DNA of 64,000 bases. Source: Sulfitobacter sp. D7 (GTDB taxonomy: Bacteria > Pseudomonadota > Alphaproteobacteria > Rhodobacterales > Rhodobacteraceae). Shown here one piece after another: positions 41,644 to 50,723 of this stretch. Within the stretch, counting starts at the first letter, position 1. Every line of letters begins with the position of its first letter. The stretch is from positions 1,240,001 through 1,304,000 of the forward strand of contig NZ_CP020694.1 of assembly GCF_003611275.1 (NCBI RefSeq), in the 5' to 3' direction. The notes under the pieces are model-generated. The model did not search any database, had not been told where the DNA came from, and was given only the letters and a program-made list of their open reading frames with translations. Position numbers and translations under genes: made by a program.

Positions 41644-42026
41644 CTGCCCTCGCGGTCCGAGGGGTGATTGACCCCGTCGCTATAGGGCAGCGGCTCCATC
41701 TCCCAAGGCAGGACCCCTTCGATCGCGCCAAGGTTCACGCCGCATTCATCGGGGTTCGAGCGGCGGCGGTGGTGGGTATAGATGCCACAGGTCTTGCAGA
41801 AGTAATGCTGCGCCGTATGGGTGCCCCATGTATAAAGCGTGAGGTTCTCGGCGCCTTTCAACACGGTCACGGTCTCGGCCAGTGCGGTCACCGTGGCCGC
41901 CGCGCGACGGCGACAGAACGTACAGGTGCAGCGCGAGGCCGAGGCCAGACCGCGCGGGAACAGGGCTTCGATCAGTACCGCCCCACAATGGCAGGAGGCG
42001 CGGCGGGTTTCTGAGGTTTCGGTCAT
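41640..42026 (-). CDS. GFA family (DUF636) zinc protein
   Basis: This 128-aa protein has the GFA zinc pattern: CHCGAV (about 12-17), the Cys pair in CTCTFCRRR (about 33-41) and CKTCGIYT (about 76-83). The family is named after the glutathione-dependent formaldehyde-activating enzyme, yet most members lack proven activity. Its ATG overlaps the upstream rhomboid gene stop by 4 nt, so they are co-transcribed. It converges with the DUF2235 gene, sharing TTAG at the stops. Confidence 0.88.
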   Translation of the reverse strand: MTETSETRRASCHCGAVLIEALFPRGLASASRCTCTFCRRRAAATVTALAETVTVLKGAENLTLYTWGTHTAQHYFCKTCGIYTHHRRRSNPDECGVNLGAIEGVLPWEMEPLPYSDGVNHPSDREGS

Positions 42027-42766
42027 TTGCGTCTCACTTTCGGAATGCGACTTTCGCTGAGGTCATAGTCGGCAGCGGCATGGGGCGGATGGCCGTCGGT
42101 CTGCCGCCAAAAGGCAAAACCGCCCCGGCGCAGCCACAGCGGCAGGGTCAGAACCAGCCCCGCGATAAACCCGCCCGCATGGGCCCAATAGGCCACGCCG
42201 CCGGTGCCCGGTGTGGCGCCGATCCCCCCGATGAACTGCATGCCGAACCACAGGCCCAGCATGATCCAAGCCGGGATCGCGAAGATGCGGAAAAACACGA
42301 TAAGGATCACCAGAATGTCGACCTTGGCACGGGGGAACAGCAGCAAATAGCCCCCCATGACCCCCGCAATCGCGCCCGAGGCGCCGACCATGGGCACCCA
42401 TGAGAGCGGCTCTGTTACGACTTGGCCCAGCCCCGCCGCGATACCGCAGGCAAGGTAGAACAGCAGGTAGCGCCCGTGACCCATCTCATCCTCGACATTG
42501 TCGCCGAAGATCCACAGAAACAGCATGTTACCGGCCAAATGCATCCAGCCGCCATGCAGAAATTGCGAGGTGATGAGGCCGAAATACCCCTCTCCATGGC
42601 TCAGCCGCGCGGGCAGCAGAGCGTAGGTGTAGTAAAACTCTGCCAAGGCACGCTCATCCGCCATCAGCGACAGGGAAGACAGGAACACCCCGATGTTCAC
42701 CGCCATCAGCGCATAGGTGACATAGGGCGTGCGGCCCGAGGGGTTATGATCGCGGATCGGGAACAT
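42023..42766 (-). CDS. Rhomboid family intramembrane serine protease
   Basis: This 247-aa membrane protease of the inner membrane has six transmembrane segments. The catalytic Ser lies in GASGAIAGVMGG (about 128) and the partner His in YWAHAGGFIAG (about 195). The HLAGNMLFLWIFG segment is the conserved second helix. Start at 42766 (MFPIRDHNPS) is typical of alphaproteobacterial members. A TTG 12 codons upstream is less likely. It leads the rhomboid-GFA pair. The substrate is unknown. Confidence 0.9.
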   Translation of the reverse strand: MFPIRDHNPSGRTPYVTYALMAVNIGVFLSSLSLMADERALAEFYYTYALLPARLSHGEGYFGLITSQFLHGGWMHLAGNMLFLWIFGDNVEDEMGHGRYLLFYLACGIAAGLGQVVTEPLSWVPMVGASGAIAGVMGGYLLLFPRAKVDILVILIVFFRIFAIPAWIMLGLWFGMQFIGGIGATPGTGGVAYWAHAGGFIAGLVLTLPLWLRRGGFAFWRQTDGHPPHAAADYDLSESRIPKVRRK

Positions 42767-42851
42767 GCGGGCCAGCCTTTGCCAAGTCGCGCGCAGCGTC
42801 AAGCGGCACGGGGGGAACTTGCATGTTTAGCTGCGCCCGCCGGGGCGTCTG

Positions 42852-44003
42852 TCAAGCAGAACCGAGCAAATCCCGTGCGATCCGCTCAAAAATACCCGCG
42901 CCGATGGGGATCAGATCATCGGGGAAATCGTAATCGGGATTGTGCAGCGCGGCGTAATCTTCTCCCGGCCCGAGGCAGAGCATCGCCGCCTTGGCGTCGC
43001 GTCCGAACAGGCCGAAATCCTCAGAGGCGCGCATCGGCAGATTTCTCTGCCCGTGCGACACGCCAAGCGCGTTCATCGCCGCGGCGGCGATCTCATAGGC
43101 TTCGGGATGATTGATTGAGGCGGCGAAATGGTCGGACTCTGCGAATTCCGCCCTCAGCCCATGGGCCTTTGCGCTGCGGGTGACCTCGGCGCGCAGGGCG
43201 GCTTCGATCTCGGCCAGTGCATCGTCGCGGGTGCTGCGCAGCGTGGCGTAGAGCACCGCTGCGCCGGGGGCAATGCCAAAGGTCGGCTCGCCCATGCGCA
43301 GGTGGGTCAGGGTGACAAGGCGGAAGCCATCGTCGAGCGGCCCGCCGGGGCCGAGGGCTTGCAGCGCCGGGATCAACTCGGCCAGCGCCACGGCGGGCGA
43401 TCTGCCGTCTTCGGGGCTGGCGGCATGGGCGGTCTTGCCGCTGAGGGTCAGGGCGATGCCCTTGGAGGCGCAATTGATCAGGGCGGGGGCTGTATCCACA
43501 TGGCCAAAGGGGCGGCCCGGCTCGACGTGGATGGCAAAGGCATAATCGGCGGCGATCTCGGCGTAGGCCGGGTCGTCCACCACGGCGCGTGCGCCGCTGC
43601 CGTCTTCTTCGGCGGGTTGAAACATCAGCACGACGCGGCCCTTTGCAACCGGCTGTCGTGCGACCAATCGCCCAAGCGCCAGCAGCATGGTCATATGTCC
43701 ATCGTGCCCGCAGACATGGCCTTTCCCCGGCACTTTCGAGACCCACGGAATGTCGTGCTCTTCGGGGATCGGCAGAGCGTCCAACTCGGCGCGGAACAGC
43801 ACCGTGGGGCCGGGGCTGCCGCTGTCAAAGACCGCCGCGACACCGTGCCCGCCGAGGCCGGAGAGAATGCGGGTGGGGCCGAGTTTCTCCAGTTCCGCCG
43901 CGATGGTCCGGGCGGTCTCAATCTCTTCGCCCGAGATTTCGGGATATTGGTGGAGCGCCCTGCGAAACCGCGTCAGGTCTTCGATGTCGCTGTTCGTCAG
44001 CAT
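42852..44003 (-). CDS. M20 family amidohydrolase (hippurate hydrolase-like)
   Basis: This 383-aa metallopeptidase of the M20D group deacylates N-acyl amino acids. The metal ligands are in GHVCGHDGHM (about 95-104), FQPAEEDG (about 128-135) and MRASEDFG (about 334). A Cys next to the first His is typical of aminoacylase-type enzymes. It starts 23 nt after putA and is probably downstream in the same transcript, which could link it to amino-acid salvage. Confidence 0.92.
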   Translation of the reverse strand: MLTNSDIEDLTRFRRALHQYPEISGEEIETARTIAAELEKLGPTRILSGLGGHGVAAVFDSGSPGPTVLFRAELDALPIPEEHDIPWVSKVPGKGHVCGHDGHMTMLLALGRLVARQPVAKGRVVLMFQPAEEDGSGARAVVDDPAYAEIAADYAFAIHVEPGRPFGHVDTAPALINCASKGIALTLSGKTAHAASPEDGRSPAVALAELIPALQALGPGGPLDDGFRLVTLTHLRMGEPTFGIAPGAAVLYATLRSTRDDALAEIEAALRAEVTRSAKAHGLRAEFAESDHFAASINHPEAYEIAAAAMNALGVSHGQRNLPMRASEDFGLFGRDAKAAMLCLGPGEDYAALHNPDYDFPDDLIPIGAGIFERIARDLLGSA

Positions 44004-44025
44004 GGCGCTCCTCCGATTGTCTGCT

Positions 44026-47000
44026 TTAGGCCATCATGCCCAAGAGCTGTGCATTGCCGCCCGAGGCCGTGGTGTCAACACAGACATGCCGTTCGGCGCG
44101 GACACGGGCGGTGTCGGGTTTGCCGCGCAAAAGCGGGATGATCGCGCCCTCGCGGGCCGCCAGCGCCTTCTCGATCTGCCGCGCCGTCGCATCCTCGCCC
44201 CACCAAAGCACGCCGCCATAGGCCGGGCCGGTGGTCAGCGCCTCAGGGTCGATCCGGCCAGAGGCCGTGACCGCAACACCGCCGAGCGCCCGCACGGCCT
44301 TGGCCTGCGCCTCTGCCGTTTCGGCGCCCGGTCCCATGCACAACAGTGCGGGGCGCGGCAGAGTCGACAGGCGGTTGCTCTCACCGGTCGGGCCGGGCAT
44401 CGACTGGGTTTCCAGAACGGTCGGATGCTGGGCGGGCAGGGTGGGAAGCTTGGCCTCTGCGCTGTCCCAAGTGCCAGCGGCCTCCTGATGGTCAGGTGCC
44501 GAGAAACGTGGCAGATAGTTCGGCCCGCCCGCCTTTGGCCCGGTGCCCGAAAGCCCCTCGCCGCCGAAGGGCTGGCTGCCGACGATGGCGCCGATCTGGT
44601 TGCGGTTGACGTAGATGTTGCCCGCCTCGATCCGTTCCGAGACATGCTGCACCCGGTCGTCGATGCGGGTGTGCAGACCAAAGGTGAGCCCGTAGCCCGT
44701 GGCATTGATCGCGTCGATCACGGTGTCAAGTTCGTGGCTCTTGAAGGTCGCGACATGCAGCACGGGGCCGAAAATCTCGCGTTTCATCTCGCTGATGCTG
44801 CCCACCCGCAGGATCGCCGGGCCGACGAAAGTGCCGCCCTCGGGGGCCGTCATCTCGGCGATCAGCCGCCCCTCGGCGCGGGCCGCTTCGATATGATCCA
44901 CGATTGTCTTGCGCGCCTGCGCGTCGATCACCGGGCCGACATCGGTCGACAGGTGCCACGGATCGCCCATGTTGAGCGCCTGCATGGCCCCCGTCAGCAT
45001 GCGGATCAGGTCTTCGGCGATGTCCTCTTGCACATAGAGGCAGCGCACGGCGGAACAGCGTTGGCCGGCCGATTGGAATGCGCTTTCGACGATGGCCTGC
45101 ACGGCCTGCTCGGGCAGGGCGGTGCTGTCGACGATCATGGCGTTAAGGCCACCGGTCTCGGCGATCAGCGGGGTGCCGGGGGCGCAATGTTCGGCCATGT
45201 TGGCGCGGATGCGCAGGGCGGTGGCGGTGGAGCCGGTGAAGGCCACGCCATTGATGCGGGCATCACCGGTCAGCGCCGCGCCGACCTTGCCGCCACCCGG
45301 CAGGAGTTGCAGGGCGGCGCGTGGCACCCCCGCTTCGTGTAGCACTTCCACGGCGAGTTTGGCGATCAGTGGGGTTTGCTCGGCTGGTTTGGCCAGCACG
45401 GCATTGCCAGCCGCCAGCGCCGCTGTGACCTGCCCGCAAAAGATCGCCAGCGGGAAGTTCCACGGCGAGATACAGGTGAAGATGCCCGAGGGCGGCGTAT
45501 TGGTGGCTTGGCCGGCGTAGTAGCGCAGAAAGTCCACCGCTTCGCGCAACTCGGCCACGCAGTCGGGCAGACCTTTGCCAGCTTCGCGGGCGAGGATGGC
45601 GAAGATCTCGCCGTAGCGGTCCTCGAACATATCGGCGGCGCGGAGCAGACAGGCGCGGCGGGTGTCGAGTGGCGCATCCCAAGGAGTGGCATTGTCCAGC
45701 GCAGTGGCGACATCGGCCTCGGAGGCAGGCTGTACCGTGCCGGGAGAGGTGCCGCCGGTGGGGTTGCTGACGGTCTCTTCCGCCTCGGGTTTGGCATCGC
45801 CCGCGAGGATTGGCGCGGCGGTCCATATGGCGTCCGCAAAGGGGGCGCGGGCCTCTTCGATGGCGGCAAGCGTCGGGGTGTGGGCCAGATCGAAACCCCG
45901 CGCATTGGCGCGTTGCGGCTGGAATACGTCCGGGCCTTTCGGGATCGTCGGCGCGCTGTCTTGCAATTGGTCAAACGGGTCGGCGGCCACCACTTCGGGC
46001 GGCACGTTTTCGTCAACGATCTGATTCACGAAGCTGGAGTTCGCGCCGTTCTCAAGCAAACGCCGCACCAGATAGGCCAGCAGGTCGCGGTGCGCGCCGA
46101 CGGGGGCGTAGATGCGGCAGCGGGTGCCGTGTTTTTCCATCACGATGTCATGCAGGGTCTCGCCCATGCCGTGCAGGCGTTGGAACTCATAGGCCTCGGG
46201 GTCGTCGGCCATATGCAGCACGGCGGCAACGGTATGCGCGTTGTGGGTGGCGAACTGCGGATAGATGCGATCCGTCATGTTCAGCAGTTTGCGGGCGTTG
46301 GCGATATAGCTCACATCGGTCGCGGCCTTGCGGGTGAAGACCGGGAAGCCGTCGATGCCTTCGACCTGCGCCTGCTTGATCTCGGTGTCCCAATAGGCGC
46401 CCTTGACCAGACGGACCATGATGCGCCGATCGTGACGTTTGGCCATGTCATAAAGCGTGTCGAGCACCACGCCCGCGCGCGGGCCATAGGCCTGCACCAC
46501 CACGCCGAAACCGTCCCAGCCTGCCAGCGCAGGCTCGGCCATCACCGTGTCGATCACTTCGAGCGAGAGCGCGAGGCGGTCGGCTTCTTCGGCGTCGATG
46601 TTCAGGCCCATGCCCGCGGATTTCGCCAAGAGCGCCAGCGCCCGCAGACGCGGCACTAGATCGCGCATCACCGCCTTTTCCTGCGCCAATTCATAGCGCG
46701 GGTGCAGGGCCGATAGCTTGACCGAGATGCCGGGGTTCTTGCGGATATCGTCATGGGTGCAGGCATCGGCAATGGCCGAGATCGCACGGGAATAGCTGAG
46801 GTGGTAGCGTTTGGCATCGGCCTCAGTCCGCGCCGCTTCGCCCAGCATGTCGTAGCTATAGGTGAAACCCTTTTTCTCCATCCCCTTCGCGCGTTTCATC
46901 GCCGCGTGGATGTCTTCGCCCAGAACGAACTGACGGCCCATCTCGCGCATGGCGCGGCTGACGGCGGTACGGATCACCGGCTCGCCCAGACGTTTGATCG

Positions 47001-47442
47001 CGGCGCGTAGGTGGCGTACCGGGCCGGGCTGGTCATCGTCGAGCACGCGGCCCGTCAGCATCAGCGCCCAAGTGGAGGCGTTCACCAAGCTGGAGGTCGA
47101 ATGCCCCATGTGGCGCCCCCAGTCCGAGGGGGCGATCTTGTCTTCGATCAGCGCGTCGATGGTCTCGGCATCTGGGACCCGCAGCAGCGCCTCGGCGAGA
47201 CACATCAGCGCCACGCCTTCGTCGGTGCTGAGACCGTATTCAGCGAGGAAGACTTCCATCATCCCCGGCGCGGAGGTGCCGCGAATGTCACGGACAAGAC
47301 CCGCCGCATCGGCGGTGATCTGGGCGCGATCTTCGGCAGAAAGATTGGCCTGCGCCTTGAGCTCGGTCAGCAGCGCATCCGGGTCGGCATAGGTGCGCGC
47401 GTCAATGGTTTGGCGAAGGGCGGGGGCGTGATCGAGGGGCAT
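44026..47442 (-). CDS. putA: Bifunctional proline dehydrogenase / P5C dehydrogenase
   Basis: This 1138-aa enzyme oxidises proline to glutamate in two steps on the inner membrane. The FAD-dependent barrel spans about 150-480 (LVKGAYWDTEIKQAQ near 350). The NAD-dependent aldehyde dehydrogenase half has its Cys in SAGQRCSAVR (about 796) and the conserved IAETGGLNAM. The N terminus lacks the ribbon-helix-helix of enterobacterial PutA, so it is not a repressor. TGGAG lies before the ATG at 47442. Control is assigned to the divergent PutR-type gene. Confidence 0.97.
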   Translation of the reverse strand: MPLDHAPALRQTIDARTYADPDALLTELKAQANLSAEDRAQITADAAGLVRDIRGTSAPGMMEVFLAEYGLSTDEGVALMCLAEALLRVPDAETIDALIEDKIAPSDWGRHMGHSTSSLVNASTWALMLTGRVLDDDQPGPVRHLRAAIKRLGEPVIRTAVSRAMREMGRQFVLGEDIHAAMKRAKGMEKKGFTYSYDMLGEAARTEADAKRYHLSYSRAISAIADACTHDDIRKNPGISVKLSALHPRYELAQEKAVMRDLVPRLRALALLAKSAGMGLNIDAEEADRLALSLEVIDTVMAEPALAGWDGFGVVVQAYGPRAGVVLDTLYDMAKRHDRRIMVRLVKGAYWDTEIKQAQVEGIDGFPVFTRKAATDVSYIANARKLLNMTDRIYPQFATHNAHTVAAVLHMADDPEAYEFQRLHGMGETLHDIVMEKHGTRCRIYAPVGAHRDLLAYLVRRLLENGANSSFVNQIVDENVPPEVVAADPFDQLQDSAPTIPKGPDVFQPQRANARGFDLAHTPTLAAIEEARAPFADAIWTAAPILAGDAKPEAEETVSNPTGGTSPGTVQPASEADVATALDNATPWDAPLDTRRACLLRAADMFEDRYGEIFAILAREAGKGLPDCVAELREAVDFLRYYAGQATNTPPSGIFTCISPWNFPLAIFCGQVTAALAAGNAVLAKPAEQTPLIAKLAVEVLHEAGVPRAALQLLPGGGKVGAALTGDARINGVAFTGSTATALRIRANMAEHCAPGTPLIAETGGLNAMIVDSTALPEQAVQAIVESAFQSAGQRCSAVRCLYVQEDIAEDLIRMLTGAMQALNMGDPWHLSTDVGPVIDAQARKTIVDHIEAARAEGRLIAEMTAPEGGTFVGPAILRVGSISEMKREIFGPVLHVATFKSHELDTVIDAINATGYGLTFGLHTRIDDRVQHVSERIEAGNIYVNRNQIGAIVGSQPFGGEGLSGTGPKAGGPNYLPRFSAPDHQEAAGTWDSAEAKLPTLPAQHPTVLETQSMPGPTGESNRLSTLPRPALLCMGPGAETAEAQAKAVRALGGVAVTASGRIDPEALTTGPAYGGVLWWGEDATARQIEKALAAREGAIIPLLRGKPDTARVRAERHVCVDTTASGGNAQLLGMMA

Positions 47443-47509
47443 GGCAAGCTCCAGTTGATGTTTGACCCAAAATACCTGATGATCGGCGGGATATTCGACT
47501 GAAGATAAT

Positions 47510-47540
47510 CCATACTTCAGTCGATCAGACTGAAGTATGG
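47510..47540. promoter_or_regulatory. PutR operator candidate, perfect palindrome
   Basis: The 13-bp arms CCATACTTCAGTC and GACTGAAGTATGG are exact inverted repeats with a 5-bp spacer, centred between putA and the putR start. A further half-site GACTGAAGAT occurs at 47497-47506. The palindrome ends 9 bp before the putR ATG. Confidence 0.75.
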
Positions 47541-47549
47541 GGTAATCAC

Positions 47550-48026
47550 ATGGCAAATGAACTTTTCGATCTGGACCGGTTCGACAGCGCGATTCTATCG
47601 GTGCTGGCCGAGGATGGCCGCATCAGCATCACCGACCTTGCCCGCCGCATCGGCCTGTCGAAGTCACCCACCCAAGCGCGCCTGCGCCGGTTGGAGGAAA
47701 GCGGCGTGATCCTCGGCTACCGCGCGCTTTTGGATCCGATCCGGCTGGGGCTCGACCATGTGGCCTTTGTCGAGGTCCGGTTGAACGACACGCGCGAGGC
47801 GGCGCTGAGGGCCTTCAACGTCGCCGTCGCCAAGGTGCCAGAGATCGAACAGGCCCATATGATCGCCAGCCATTTCGATTATCTGATCAAGATTCGCACG
47901 CGGAACATGTCGGAATATCGGCGCTTTCTGGGGGAGGTTATTTCGACCCTGCCGCATGTGGCCAGCACATCGACCTATGTGGCGATGGAGGCGGTGAAAG
48001 AAACCATGCTGGCCGATACGGCCTAA
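47550..48026 (+). CDS. putR: Lrp/AsnC family regulator, PutR-type
   Basis: This 158-aa regulator has an N-terminal HTH (RISITDLARRIGLSKSPTQA, about 25-44) and a RAM domain with ASHFDYLIKIRT. It is divergent from putA. In Rhodobacterales and Agrobacterium, a divergent Lrp protein activates putA in the presence of proline, and that role is inferred here. The palindromic operator adjoins its start, so it also probably controls itself. Confidence 0.9.
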   Translation: MANELFDLDRFDSAILSVLAEDGRISITDLARRIGLSKSPTQARLRRLEESGVILGYRALLDPIRLGLDHVAFVEVRLNDTREAALRAFNVAVAKVPEIEQAHMIASHFDYLIKIRTRNMSEYRRFLGEVISTLPHVASTSTYVAMEAVKETMLADTA

Positions 48027-48050
48027 ACCGTGGGCCGGGGCATTCCCCCA

Positions 48051-48078
48051 TTTACACCGCCCACGTGATGCTTATTGT
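48051..48078 (+). promoter_or_regulatory. Candidate promoter of tRNA-Leu
   Basis: TTTACA (48051-48056) and TATTGT (48073-48078) are spaced by 16 bp. The predicted start is just before the tRNA. Confidence 0.45.
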
Positions 48079-48088
48079 GCGCCCCGAT

Positions 48089-48175
48089 GCGGGCGTGATG
48101 GAATGGTAGACATACCAGACTTAAAATCTGTTGGGGCGTAGCCCCGTGTGGGTTCGAGTCCCACCGCCCGCACCA
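48089..48175 (+). tRNA. tRNA-Leu (TAA)
   Basis: This 87-nt class II tRNA has the acceptor arms GCGGGCG and CGCCCGC, a long variable arm (GGGGCGTAGCCCC region), a TTCGAGTCC T loop and an encoded CCA (48173-48175). The anticodon loop ACTTAAAAT gives TAA, which reads the Leu codons UUA and UUG. Confidence 0.97.
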
Positions 48176-48189
48176 CCTTTTTCAAAGAC

Positions 48190-49731
48190 TTAGCTTGCTT
48201 GGGCCAGCGTCGCAGGTTCCGCCATCTGCGTGGCGCCGGGGATGAAGACGGTAAAGATCGTGCCCTGGCCAAGGGTGCTTTTGACCGTGATGTCGCCGCC
48301 GTGCGCGAGCGCCAGTTTCTTGCAGATCGCCAACCCCAGACCTGTGCCGCCTTCGGCGCGGTCGTCGGCGTCTTCAATCTGGGTGAAGGCTTCGAAGATG
48401 CGGTCGAAGTCCTGCGCGGCGATGCCGACGCCGTTGTCTTCGACCTCAAAAACGAACCCGCCTGCATGCGGGCGGGCGCGTAGGTGAATGTCGCGCGCCT
48501 TGGAGAATTTCAGCGCATTGCCGACGATATAGCCGAGCAGCTGCAGGCTGCGGCGGCGGTCGGCGGTAACGGTGAGCGGGGGGGTGTCGATATGCAGCCT
48601 GGCCGTCTTGTCATGCGCCGCCCCATGGTGCTGCTCGACCACTTCCTCCAATAACATGCGCGTATCAAAGGGGGTTTTGTCCAGCGCGAGGTCGTTCAAT
48701 TCCATATTCGTGTAATCGAGGATGTCGTTGATAATGGTCAGCAATTGCCCGCCCGCAAATTTGATGCGCTGACCGTAGAGTTCCGCCTGATCGCCCATCT
48801 TGGTGAAATGCTCTGATGCCGGTTTCTCCTCCGGTTCGAGCTTGGCAAGGTTGTGACGCTTGAGTTCCGACAGGAAGCTAGCGTAGCCGATGACGATGGT
48901 CAGCGGGGTGCGCAATTCGTGGCTGAGCACGCTCATGAATTCCGATTTCGCGCGGCTGGCGCTTTCGGCGGCATCGCGGGCCTGACGCAGTTCCTCGACG
49001 CTTTCGTTGCGTGTCCGGTTTTCGACCACATAGCTGAAAAGCGCGGCCAGCGCGATGATGGCGGCGGTTCCGGCGATGATCAGCGCGATGAGCCGGTATT
49101 CGACAGGATTGTCATAGAGAGGCTGCGCGGCGAGCGGCGTCACCTGAAAGGCGGCCATTCCGGTGAAATGCAATAGGATAATGGCCAAGGCCAAAAGCCC
49201 GGTCATCCACAGCACGCTGCCCTTTCCCCCACGGCCGGCGGCCCCGAGCGCAAGGGTGGCGAGGGTCACCGCGATGATCACAGAGGCGGCCAGATAGCCA
49301 ATGTCCCATTGGATGGTGCCCTGCACACGGTAGGCGATCATGCCGGTGTAATGCATGGCCGAGATTGCCAAGCCGAAGATCGCCCCCCCCAAAACCGTGG
49401 CGCGGCGCGATTTTAACAGACCCGCGATGACGACACCCAAGATCGATCCAACGATGGCGATGATCAGGGACAGGAAAGTCAGGGAAAAATGGAAGGTTGC
49501 TGGCGCGTCGAGCTGATAGGCGAGGATCGCGATGAAATGGGTGCACCAGATCGTGACCCCGGCGGTCATCGCGGTCAGATAGCACCAGATCATTGCCTGT
49601 GCGCGCGGCTGCTCAAGCACATGCTGATAAAGCCGCGACACCACCCAGCTGCCAAAGATACAAAGCAGCGCCGCCAGCAGCACGAGCCCGAGGTCGTGAT
49701 CATGATGAATACTGTGGGCGACCCGGAACAT
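48190..49731 (-). CDS. MHYT-domain sensor histidine kinase
   Basis: This 513-aa membrane kinase has an N-terminal MHYT sensor of about seven transmembrane helices. The M/L-H-Y/F-T motifs are visible as CTHFIA (about 63), MHYTGM (about 126) and LHFTGM (about 185), thought to bind copper and sense gases such as oxygen, CO or NO. A cytoplasmic helix is followed by the HisKA dimer (SHELRTPLT, about 284) and an HATPase domain (NGVGIAAQDF and GTGLGLAI). No response regulator is adjacent. Confidence 0.93.
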   Translation of the reverse strand: MFRVAHSIHHDHDLGLVLLAALLCIFGSWVVSRLYQHVLEQPRAQAMIWCYLTAMTAGVTIWCTHFIAILAYQLDAPATFHFSLTFLSLIIAIVGSILGVVIAGLLKSRRATVLGGAIFGLAISAMHYTGMIAYRVQGTIQWDIGYLAASVIIAVTLATLALGAAGRGGKGSVLWMTGLLALAIILLHFTGMAAFQVTPLAAQPLYDNPVEYRLIALIIAGTAAIIALAALFSYVVENRTRNESVEELRQARDAAESASRAKSEFMSVLSHELRTPLTIVIGYASFLSELKRHNLAKLEPEEKPASEHFTKMGDQAELYGQRIKFAGGQLLTIINDILDYTNMELNDLALDKTPFDTRMLLEEVVEQHHGAAHDKTARLHIDTPPLTVTADRRRSLQLLGYIVGNALKFSKARDIHLRARPHAGGFVFEVEDNGVGIAAQDFDRIFEAFTQIEDADDRAEGGTGLGLAICKKLALAHGGDITVKSTLGQGTIFTVFIPGATQMAEPATLAQAS

Positions 49732-49820
49732 CTTAATCCTATCAAATACTAAGATTTAGTTAATTGCTGGCCGAATAAGGCCAAAATAAGGCCCCCGCAA
49801 GTTCACACTATGCTGCAGTT

Positions 49821-49835
49821 TTAACTCGTTCTTAA
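49821..49835. promoter_or_regulatory. CtrA-type box TTAA-N7-TTAA
   Basis: The full CtrA consensus lies between the divergent MHYT kinase (start 90 nt away) and PAS-protein genes (63 nt away). Binding is inferred from consensus only. Confidence 0.45.
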
Positions 49836-49897
49836 GGGCAGGGCGCTAAACCTCAGCCATGATCGGTATTGCGGCGAGATGAGGAAAAGGCGGGGGT

Positions 49898-50653
49898 ATG
49901 GTAGAGTTAAACGAGCGGGTAAAACCGTCTAACCCATTGCGGCGATTTGTTTTTCGCTTGTTTCGCCATGTCGGGCAGCTGATGGGGCGGGCGCGGCAGC
50001 GTCGTGCGTTTGGGCGAGGAAGGCAGTGCGAAAACAGGCTGGTTTTCCGCAAGGACTTAACTGGTTCAGAGGGACCGCTTACCTTAGGGCAATTCCCGCT
50101 TATCTCCATCGTTTTCGCGGCAGAGCGGCGCATGTTTAGGCACAATCACGATGGCGTCACAGGCGGGGGGGCGCCCAAGGCGCGGCGCTGCGGGGGGCTT
50201 TTCCCCACTTTCTGTCACGCGGCGCTGACGGGGGCCGAAGGTGCGCGCATCCTTTCCAACGTCAACGTCGATATGGCTGAGATCGAAGTGGACTTCGCGC
50301 CGGACGGGCACGTCCGCCACGCGAATGAGGCGGCCTGCGGCGTCACCTACGGGCTGGGGGATTGTCTGAACGGGCAGCATATCTACGATCTTTTTGGCCC
50401 AAGGCTTTGCGATGGGGCTGAGATCGGCAAACTTTGGACGCAGGTCCTGCGGGGGCAGTGTCCGCAGGGGCGTTTTCAGATGCACCCGGGAGAGGACACA
50501 GCCCGGATCGTCGACGGACAGTTCAGCGCGGCGTGCGGCCCTGATGGGCGGGTTCAAACCATCCGGTTTCGGGGCGTGGAAGCCGCGGCGAACGATGTGG
50601 GACCGGTGCGCGCGTTGGGGAAGGGGGCTTCGCGGCGCGCCATGGGCAGCTAG
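49898..50653 (+). CDS. PAS-domain protein, possible truncated chemoreceptor
   Basis: The frame encodes 251 aa. Residues 125-230 form a PAS domain of the aerotaxis/BdlA type, with EVDFAPDGHVRHANEAACGV followed by a HIYDLFGP segment, LWTQVLRGQCPQGRFQ and a closing RVQTIRFRGVEAA. The first 115 residues are Arg-rich and look unlike a conserved domain, so the true start may be internal (for example 50132). It lacks the methyl-accepting signalling domain expected for a receptor, which suggests truncation. It is divergent from the MHYT kinase. Confidence 0.55.
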   Translation: MVELNERVKPSNPLRRFVFRLFRHVGQLMGRARQRRAFGRGRQCENRLVFRKDLTGSEGPLTLGQFPLISIVFAAERRMFRHNHDGVTGGGAPKARRCGGLFPTFCHAALTGAEGARILSNVNVDMAEIEVDFAPDGHVRHANEAACGVTYGLGDCLNGQHIYDLFGPRLCDGAEIGKLWTQVLRGQCPQGRFQMHPGEDTARIVDGQFSAACGPDGRVQTIRFRGVEAAANDVGPVRALGKGASRRAMGS

Positions 50654-50723
50654 CCGCGAATGCCCATCAGCGCATAAAGAAACAGCGGCGACTTACGCGG
50701 CGCCGCTGATCCGTCGGTTTCTA

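Noticed and set aside
41640..42026. Naming the GFA protein as formaldehyde-activating enzyme linked to frmA
   Set aside because: It is 19 kb from frmA and most GFA members have no such proven activity.
43687..45342. 551-aa plus-strand ORF
   Set aside because: Antisense to the M20 amidohydrolase and putA genes.
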